A DNA stretch of 10,667 nucleotides, from the NCBI GenBank assembly GCA_964387495.1, contig CAYLXB010000096.1, forward strand, positions 1-10,667. Direction: 5' to 3'. The notes beneath the pieces were generated by a model. That model worked only from the letters and a program-made list of their open reading frames with translations. It did no database searches and had not been told where the DNA came from. Positions 6,058 through 10,667 of the stretch are shown here, one piece after another; position 1 is the first letter of the stretch; each line of letters starts with the position of its first letter. The translations under genes were made by a program, and so were the position numbers. The DNA is from DSXF01 sp964387495. GTDB taxonomy: Bacteria > Chloroflexota > Anaerolineae > Anaerolineales > Villigracilaceae.

Positions 6058-7104
6058 CTATACCGGGATGGACGCCAGCTGCCGATTATGGTGCAGGAAC
6101 GGTTCCTCGGCGCACAGGGAGCCGCAGCAGACCTGGGCGGCGGCTTTACAGCCCCCCTGGCATTCCAGGCGGCGGGAGCAGGCGAGGCAGAATTCCGGCA
6201 GGGCGTCCACAAAATCCGCCAGCCGGCCGGGGGCGATCAGGGAGGCGAAAGATTCGCGAAACAGGTTCCCCAAAACGGTGGTGCTGTGGTTGCAGGGGCG
6301 CAGGTCGCCCGAGGCGTCCAGGGTGTAATAGGCGCGCCCGCCGCCGGCAGCGCAAAAGCCGAAGCCAAGATGCGGGTAAGCCTCCAAATCGATCAGGCAG
6401 GGCTGGATGGGGATGGAGCACGAAATGGGCAGGCCAAGCTCCGTCACGGCGGCATCGGCCACGGACAGGGCGCGGCGCAGCTGGGCCACGGAGGGGAGCA
6501 GCTCCGGCAAATGCTCCCGGCCGCGGCCGCCGGGGTTGAAACGGTTGAGCATCAGGCCGCGGGCGCCGAAGGCAAAGGCCAGGCGGATGGTCGCGTGGAG
6601 GTCATCGATGTTCAGGCGGGTAGCGACAAAGGCGGCGATGAACTGGCCGTGCAGGAGGCGCACATTGGCCATGGCAGACAGGACAGCCTCCCAGGCGCCG
6701 GGCGAGGCGGAGAGATGGTCATGAAGTTCCCGGCGGCTGCTGAGCAGGGGCAGTTCGAAGAGGGCCACACCCCGGTCGAGCAGGGCGGCGGCAGCCGCTT
6801 CGGTCAGGAGGCGGCCGTTGCTGATGACCGTCACCCCCACCCCTCTGTCCTGAAGAAAAGCCGCGATCTCGCCCAGGTCGGGGCGGAGCAGCGGCTCGCC
6901 GCCGCTCAGGGTGACATGCGGGCAGTCGGTCTCATCCAGGGCCTTGGCCAGCAGCGCCAGCGTGCGGGGAGTGTCCAGTTCAGGGGAGGCGGGCGCATGC
7001 GGCCGGCTGCCATGCCAGTCATTGTAACAATGCAGGCAGGCATGGTTGCAGCGGGGGGTGACTTCGAAGATGAGCGATTGGAGGCGGGGGCGGGCGGGGG
7101 TCAT
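6058..7104 (-). CDS. Radical SAM/SPASM domain protein, candidate peptide or protein maturase
   Basis: The protein has 348 residues. It has the radical SAM cluster motif CNHACLHC (C19, C23, C26), which holds the 4Fe-4S cluster that cleaves SAM, and GGEP (68-71) for SAM binding. The C-terminal SPASM region fits the known pattern closely: C251-x14-G266-x4-C271, then C306-x2-C309-x5-C315-x3-C319, and candidate final ligands C326, C327 or C331, for auxiliary Fe-S clusters. Enzymes of this class make cross-links or other changes in peptides and proteins (anaerobic sulfatase maturase, sactipeptide and quinohemoprotein maturases). The ATG overlaps the stop of the upstream Tat-signal gene as ATGA, so the two are translationally coupled and this neighbour is the likely substrate or partner. 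No sulfatase, RiPP precursor or RRE domain is seen. Radical SAM/SPASM membership is certain; the reaction is unknown. Confidence 0.92.
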   Translation of the reverse strand: MTPARPRLQSLIFEVTPRCNHACLHCYNDWHGSRPHAPASPELDTPRTLALLAKALDETDCPHVTLSGGEPLLRPDLGEIAAFLQDRGVGVTVISNGRLLTEAAAAALLDRGVALFELPLLSSRRELHDHLSASPGAWEAVLSAMANVRLLHGQFIAAFVATRLNIDDLHATIRLAFAFGARGLMLNRFNPGGRGREHLPELLPSVAQLRRALSVADAAVTELGLPISCSIPIQPCLIDLEAYPHLGFGFCAAGGGRAYYTLDASGDLRPCNHSTTVLGNLFRESFASLIAPGRLADFVDALPEFCLACSRRLECQGGCKAAAQVCCGSLCAEEPFLHHNRQLASIPV

Positions 7105-7826
7105 TTTTCGGAAAGCAGTTCCACCAGGAAAGCCGCAGCCTGCCTGGCCTCGGGGGTGAGCTGGAGTTCTAGTTCCTCGAAGGAGGGGGCCGGCTGGCCG
7201 CTCTGCTGGGATTCCTGGATGAGCGTGCTGTAGAGAGCCTCGACGTCCGCATCGGTGAGGGCATAGAAGGCCAGGTCGTGCTCGAGGGCGGTGCGGGCTT
7301 TCTCCAGTGTGGCGGGGTCCACGTTCCCCCGGGCGGCGATCTCATCCAGGAGGCGGGACTGCTCGACCAGGACGGAAGCGCTCTGCGGGGTATAGTCCAC
7401 GTAGGCCGGCTCGTAACAAGTGATGGGTGCATTGGAACGCCAGATATGGTAGGCGGCGGCATTGTATGCTTCCTGCACCAGGTCGGCCACCGGGGCGGTC
7501 AATTCGCCGGCGGCCACCAGCTGGTCCAGGGCCGTGCGGTGATCCGCAATCAATTCACCAGCAAGCGGCTGGTTCTGGAAGTCGCCGGTCGAGGCCGGGT
7601 CACTCTGGGTCGTTTCGGCAAGTTTGTCGAAGCTGAGCCAGCAGAGGCGCAGGGTCTCCCGGGCGGAGAGGCCGCCGGGGCTTACGTCACCGCCGGCCGT
7701 TGGAGGCATGGGAGCGTAACAGGTGGGGGTCGGTTCGGCCGGGCGCAGGCGCTGGCAGCGGACAAGAAGCAGGGAGCCGAGGGAAATTCCAAAGAGCTTG
7801 ATGAAGTCACGGCGGGAGAGGGGCAT
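7101..7826 (-). CDS. Tat-signal exported protein of unknown function with two TCYxP motifs
   Basis: The protein has 241 residues. It begins with the twin-arginine motif SRRDFIK (4-10) and a hydrophobic stretch (11-22), so it is probably exported folded through Tat. C24 follows LLLVR; this looks like a lipobox except that Arg stands at -1, so lipid anchoring is doubtful and an uncleaved signal anchor is possible. Residues 25-52 are rich in Pro, Thr and Gly. The remainder, about 53-240, is Ala/Leu/Glu-rich and probably helical. Only four cysteines occur (24, 36, 62, 137), and two lie in the repeated motif T-C-Y-x-P (35-39 and 136-140). GGAGG stands five bases before the ATG. The gene heads a two-gene operon and overlaps the radical SAM gene by four bases. 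Tat export after a cytoplasmic modification is a coherent reading. I do not recognise the family. Confidence 0.82.
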   Translation of the reverse strand: MPLSRRDFIKLFGISLGSLLLVRCQRLRPAEPTPTCYAPMPPTAGGDVSPGGLSARETLRLCWLSFDKLAETTQSDPASTGDFQNQPLAGELIADHRTALDQLVAAGELTAPVADLVQEAYNAAAYHIWRSNAPITCYEPAYVDYTPQSASVLVEQSRLLDEIAARGNVDPATLEKARTALEHDLAFYALTDADVEALYSTLIQESQQSGQPAPSFEELELQLTPEARQAAAFLVELLSEK

Positions 7827-7860
7827 GGGGGCCTCCGGTGGGGGAAGGATCGGGTGTCGG

Positions 7861-7866
7861 TATATA
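7861..7866 (-). promoter_or_regulatory. Candidate -10 box for the Tat-protein/radical SAM operon
   Basis: TATATA reads the same on both strands and lies 35 bases before the ATG at 7826. The base sequence 17 positions upstream has no good -35 element, so this is a weak call. Confidence 0.3.
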
Positions 7867-7910
7867 GACTGTGGTGGAGGGGGATTTGTTCCGGGGATCG
7901 TAAATCATCG

Positions 7911-7952
7911 GTACACGGATTTCACGGAAAACACGGATTGGCACGGATTTTT
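7911..7952. repeat. Tandem CACGGA-type short repeat, four units
   Basis: Four consecutive 9-11-base units begin CACGGA: CACGGATTT (7914-7922), CACGGAAAA (7923-7931), CACGGATTGG (7932-7941) and CACGGATTTTT (7942-7952), preceded by GTA. It lies in the 185-base gap between the GNAT gene stop and the Tat-protein start, on the far side of the TATATA box. Repeats of this look are, from memory, scattered between genes in many environmental bacterial genomes. The remainder of the gap holds no gene I can support. Confidence 0.65.
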
Positions 7953-8011
7953 CTTGGGGGATTGGTAAGGGGCGAAGTTTCCGTAAGAGGCGGGGAGTGT
8001 AAGGGATGGGT

Positions 8012-8470
8012 TCATGAATGACACGGGGGAACCAAGACTTTGGTGACGAAGTAGCCACGGACTTCCTGGCCGCGGGGATGGGTGGTGGCGGGACAGAGCC
8101 CAAAGCCGAGGCGCTGCCACATGGGGATGGCCTCGGTTTTATCTTCCGAGCTCCAGGCGCGCAGTTGAAAGGCATGATGGGCCTGTGCCCGTTGGATCGA
8201 GATGTCGACCAGGGCCCGGGCGATGCCGCGCCGTCGAAATTCGGGGCGGACTTCGATGATGTCGATGTAGCCTTCGTGGACGCCTGAGAGCGGCGGGGGG
8301 AGTTCACGCCAGTAGACGGAGATCAGGCCGGCGGGATCCTCCCCGCACAGGGCGAGGAGGCTGAAGCCGTCAGAGAAATGCAAGTGGCGTTCGACTACCC
8401 CACCCCACTCACGGGCGAGGCGCTCACGCCAGGATTCGTCGATCTCGAGATAATGGAGGGGGCTGGACAT
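8012..8470 (-). CDS. GNAT-family N-acetyltransferase
   Basis: The product has 152 residues and presumably transfers an acetyl group from acetyl-CoA to an amine on a small molecule or protein. The acetyl-CoA pyrophosphate loop is clear at 74-84 (VRPEFRRRGIA, fitting R/Q-x-x-G-x-A), preceded by strand GYIDIIEV (67-74). The motif-B region reads MWQRLGFGLCP (117-127), typical of GNAT enzymes. The N-terminal part (32-56, FSDGFSLLALCGEDPAGLIS and following) fits the first strands. The ATG at 8470 was chosen because the frame upstream runs into the SDR gene and the upstream residues do not fit the fold; the only Shine-Dalgarno-like sequence is a weak AGGA 12 or so bases upstream. It follows the SDR gene by 19 bases on the same strand, probably in one transcript. 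Substrate unknown. Confidence 0.85.
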   Translation of the reverse strand: MSSPLHYLEIDESWRERLAREWGGVVERHLHFSDGFSLLALCGEDPAGLISVYWRELPPPLSGVHEGYIDIIEVRPEFRRRGIARALVDISIQRAQAHHAFQLRAWSSEDKTEAIPMWQRLGFGLCPATTHPRGQEVRGYFVTKVLVPPCHS

Positions 8471-8489
8471 CTGGCCGGGGTATCCTGGT

Positions 8490-9164
8490 TTATGGCGCTC
8501 TCGTCTCCACGATCTCCACCCGGGCGGGAGAACGCAGGATTTTGGCATAGCGGTATTTGAAGGGGCCGGCGAACAATTCAAGGATCTGCCCGGCAACCCA
8601 TTGGGGGTCGAGATATTCGGAGGTGTCCTTGCCCGGCTCCCAGAACGGGGTTCGCATGCCGCTGGGGGCCGCGACCAGGACTTTGCCGATGTCTGGATCG
8701 AGGGAGAGGGAAGCGCCGAGCATACCCAGGCCGGCTTTGACGGTCGTGTACATGGGCTCGACGGCCCGCGGGGTGTATTGCGAACTGGAGGTGATGAAGA
8801 TAATCTCCAGCGGTTTGCCCGGGTTATGTTTGAGCCGTTGGGCGAGCAGGGCCGGGGCGGTCAGGCCGACGTTGATCATTTTCAGGATTTCCCGGTCGCC
8901 CAGGCGGTCGAGGCTGCCCTGTTGGGAGTAGCCCGCCGCGTAGATGAACATGTCCACTTTTTCGATCTGCGCCAGGACCTGGCCGATGCATCCGATCAGC
9001 TCTTCGGAACTGTGGCGGATGGGCAAAGCGAAGAAGCGCAGGCCGGGGAGGTTCGGGTCAACCCTTCCGGTGATGAAAACCGTATGGCCTTGGGCGGCGT
9101 AAAGTTTTGCCAGTTCCAGTCCCAAACCGGAGCTGCCGCCGGCGATCAAGATGTGTTTGGGCAT
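8490..9164 (-). CDS. SDR-family NAD(P)-dependent oxidoreductase
   Basis: This classical short-chain dehydrogenase/reductase has 224 residues, a little short for the family. It has the cofactor loop GGSSGLG (9-15), YAAG (75-78) in place of NNAG, the strand IIFITSSS (121-128) with the catalytic Ser, and Y139-x-x-x-K143 as the catalytic pair. TGR at 32-34 follows the second strand; the Arg suggests NADP(H) preference. Asn98 in MINVGL fits the SDR tetrad Asn. After the active site, PSGMRTPFWEPG (167-178) replaces the usual PGxxxT. The ATG at 9164 has AAGGA nine bases upstream; the frame extends far upstream, but that part overlaps the divergent gene and is not SDR-like. It is the first gene of a probable operon with the GNAT gene. 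Substrate cannot be predicted. Confidence 0.9.
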   Translation of the reverse strand: MPKHILIAGGSSGLGLELAKLYAAQGHTVFITGRVDPNLPGLRFFALPIRHSSEELIGCIGQVLAQIEKVDMFIYAAGYSQQGSLDRLGDREILKMINVGLTAPALLAQRLKHNPGKPLEIIFITSSSQYTPRAVEPMYTTVKAGLGMLGASLSLDPDIGKVLVAAPSGMRTPFWEPGKDTSEYLDPQWVAGQILELFAGPFKYRYAKILRSPARVEIVETRAP

Positions 9165-9261
9165 GAGCGTTTGTCCTTTCAGGGAGGGCCGGTTCAGCGG
9201 GCCGGGGTGGTTTGTTTTGAGGTTGATTTTAGCACAGGGGGAGGGAAGGGGTGGCTGCTGT

Positions 9262-9807
9262 ATGTATGAAGGAAAGAAGAAAAACGGGCGCCTTTCCCTG
9301 CAAGGCGTGGTGCTGTACCGCACCCGCATCCCAACCTGGCAATATTTCGTGCTGGTCCCCGCCTTGTTCGTGCTGCTGGGACTGATCTTCACCTTGCTCA
9401 AACCGGTCGACGTTTTCATTCGGCAACAGTTTTTTGCCGGGCTGCCCGGTATGGAAGGCGGCTTGCAGCCCGGATATTCACGCAACATCCTGGTTGTCAC
9501 CTGGGTAATGGTTGCGGCTTTCGGCGTGCTGGCCGGACCGGTCGTGGAGGAACTGTATTTCCGCGGTTACCTGCTGCCGCGCATGGGTTTTGCCGGCAAG
9601 TGGGCCCCTTTGCTCCACAGTTTCCTGTTCGGGCTGTATCACGTTTGGACGCCGTGGATGTTCCTGACCCGCACCTTGGGCATGCTGCCGCTGGCCTGTT
9701 CGGTTCGCTGGCGGAATCTGAACCTGGCCATCATTGTTCACGTCTTGGTCAACGCGCTGGATGTTTTCACCGCAATTGCTTTCATCGCGGCAATGGGCCG
9801 TGGATGA
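9262..9807 (+). CDS. CPBP-family intramembrane metalloprotease (Abi/CAAX-like), short form
   Basis: The protein has 181 residues and is an integral membrane protein. The three family motifs are present: EELYFR (96-101, E-E-x-x-x-R), F123-x-x-x-H127 in FGLYH, and H160-x-x-x-N164 in HVLVN. These supply the proposed metal ligands and catalytic Glu of Rce1/CPBP proteases. Hydrophobic segments lie near 27-46, 77-94, 115-128 and 154-175. Bacterial members process prenylated or peptide substrates or confer bacteriocin immunity; this one is unassigned. The N-terminus, beginning MYEGKKKNGRLSLQGVVLYR, looks like the middle of longer relatives, so the gene may have lost one or more N-terminal helices; the open frame upstream overlaps the SDR start and gives no clear helix. 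AAGGGG lies ten bases before the ATG. It is divergent from the SDR gene and convergent with the next. Confidence 0.85.
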   Translation: MYEGKKKNGRLSLQGVVLYRTRIPTWQYFVLVPALFVLLGLIFTLLKPVDVFIRQQFFAGLPGMEGGLQPGYSRNILVVTWVMVAAFGVLAGPVVEELYFRGYLLPRMGFAGKWAPLLHSFLFGLYHVWTPWMFLTRTLGMLPLACSVRWRNLNLAIIVHVLVNALDVFTAIAFIAAMGRG

Positions 9808-9818
9808 GATGCAGCGGG

Positions 9819-10667
9819 TTACTCTTCCGGCGGGAGGTCGAAGCGCAGGTAGCCGTAGAGGGCGGGGTCTTCGCCTTCGCAGTGCTGTTCGAAGTTGACG
9901 TAGAGGCGCGTCAGGGTGTTGTCGGCGCGCCAGCGCATGTCCAGGATCTCGAATTTGCCGGTCAGGGCGTTGCAGCCGCGCCCATCCCCGTTGACGTCCA
10001 GGCCGTTCCGGCTTTCCTGGAGGGCCTGCGTGCCGCGCACGGCGTCTTCGTACAGTCCCGGCTTGCCCGGCGTATGGCTGGCCGGCAGAAACTCCAGGGA
10101 CCATTCGCCCTTGTTGATGAAGAAATTCATCGTCCGCGGGTCGATCAGGCCGAATTCGGAATCCCCGGCCGTAAAGAGCCAGTCGCGGCCATCCCCGACG
10201 TAATCGCCCGTTTCACTGGACATGCACAGGTAGCTGCCGTCCCCGGCCCGGCCGGCGGCGATGGCTTCATCGCAGTAGGGCACCGTGATCGTGGGCTCCA
10301 CCTTTCCCAAATCCGGGTCACCGATCAGGGGCAGCAGGATATCGGCGTTCATGCGCACGACCAGGTTCTCGGCGGAGAGCGGCGCCTCGAAGATCACCTG
10401 CTTGCCGTCCACGAATCCCAGCGGTGGGTAGGCGCTCCCGGCGGCGTCCACCAGGCTCAAGGCCTCGATCTCGTTGCAGAACACATCCCTCAACACCATT
10501 TCGGAGAAGTCCTTGTCGACGATATAACCGTCCGGGCCAACCCCGAAGAAGAAAGTGGTCGTGCCCTGGCAGCCGGGGACCTCGAATCCGACCAGCAGGA
10601 GGGTATGCCCGTCGCGGGCACGCACAGACTGCCCGCTCGAGGAGATCTCATCCATGGGGCGCAGTGT
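9819..10667 (-). CDS. Partial, probably secreted protein of unknown function (DVNGDGRGCN family), N-terminus outside the window
   Basis: The frame stays open through the right edge, so the N-terminus, probably with a signal peptide, is missing; an ATG at 10655 exists but no upstream sequence is available to judge it. The visible 278 residues from that Met show two beta-rich parts. The first (about 15-105) reads like an extracytoplasmic ligand-independent beta domain, with HTLLLVGFEVPGC and KQVIFEAPLSAENLVVRM. The second (about 155-272) contains DVNGDGRGCNALTG (220-233) and NFEQHCEG (254-261). I recall this motif pair in a family of secreted proteins from diverse bacteria with no known function. 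The D-x-N-x-D stretch resembles a calcium-binding loop. Paired cysteines (29, 60, 128, 144, 228, 259) are compatible with disulfides outside the cytoplasm. It is convergent with the CPBP gene, 11 bases apart. Confidence 0.75.
   Translation of the reverse strand, partial: TLRPMDEISSSGQSVRARDGHTLLLVGFEVPGCQGTTTFFFGVGPDGYIVDKDFSEMVLRDVFCNEIEALSLVDAAGSAYPPLGFVDGKQVIFEAPLSAENLVVRMNADILLPLIGDPDLGKVEPTITVPYCDEAIAAGRAGDGSYLCMSSETGDYVGDGRDWLFTAGDSEFGLIDPRTMNFFINKGEWSLEFLPASHTPGKPGLYEDAVRGTQALQESRNGLDVNGDGRGCNALTGKFEILDMRWRADNTLTRLYVNFEQHCEGEDPALYGYLRFDLPPEE

Noticed and set aside
5653..7233. Plus-strand open frame of 526 codons across the TIR gene end and the radical SAM gene
   Set aside because: It overlaps the TIR frame, then runs antisense to the radical SAM/SPASM and Tat genes, which have precise motifs. 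Its Gly/Gln/Arg-rich translation is typical of a GC-rich shadow frame.
7911..7952. CRISPR array
   Set aside because: Units are 9-11 bases with no unique spacers, far below CRISPR repeat and spacer sizes, and no cas gene is nearby.
9165..9500. Upstream extension of the SDR gene to 9500
   Set aside because: It overlaps the CPBP gene antisense, gives a low-complexity basic peptide, and the SDR fold begins exactly at the Met at 9164 with a good ribosome binding site.

Overview
The window holds ten protein-coding genes on both strands, nine complete and one cut by the right edge. It is GC-rich and densely packed, with convergent neighbours only 11-15 bases apart. No rRNA, tRNA, CRISPR array, transposase or phage gene was seen. 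The protein families (YbaL/KefB-type antiporter, CBS-ACT protein, CPBP protease with an LSLxGVVLYR lead-in, radical SAM/SPASM enzyme beside a Tat-signal protein, a secreted protein with a DVNGDGRGCN motif) suggest a free-living environmental bacterium. My best guess is a Chloroflexota/Anaerolineae-like genome, but this rests on remembered family resemblance and not on a marker gene.

Left region (1-1977): a class III-type sirtuin (cobB, minus strand) is divergent from a two-domain protein. That protein joins an M17-N/macro-like N-terminal domain to a C-terminal nucleoside-deoxyribosyltransferase/TIR-like domain, an architecture expected of a nucleotide-targeting conflict or stress effector. 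Middle region (1993-4920): a CPA2 cation:proton antiporter with RCK domains is divergent from a CBS-CBS-ACT (AcuB-like) regulator. The 220-base gap between them carries candidate promoters both ways and a perfect 7-bp dyad around the second -10 box. A clear intrinsic terminator closes the CBS-ACT gene.

Right-centre region (4921-7826): after a decayed dispersed repeat comes a protein with a C-terminal TIR domain and an unrecognised, possibly PUA-like, N-terminal domain. Convergent to it is a translationally coupled pair: a Tat-signal protein with two TCYxP motifs and a radical SAM/SPASM enzyme with a textbook cysteine pattern. This pair is the best candidate here for an undescribed protein- or peptide-modification system. 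Upstream of it lies a second, better-preserved CACGGA tandem repeat.

Right region (8012-10667): an SDR oxidoreductase and a GNAT acetyltransferase form a likely two-gene minus-strand operon. Divergent to it is a short CPBP intramembrane protease, and convergent to that is a partial, probably secreted protein of unknown function.

Three genes (sirtuin, NDRT/TIR-like, TIR) belong to families that act on N-glycosidic bonds of NAD or nucleotides. They are not in one operon, so joint function is only a possibility.
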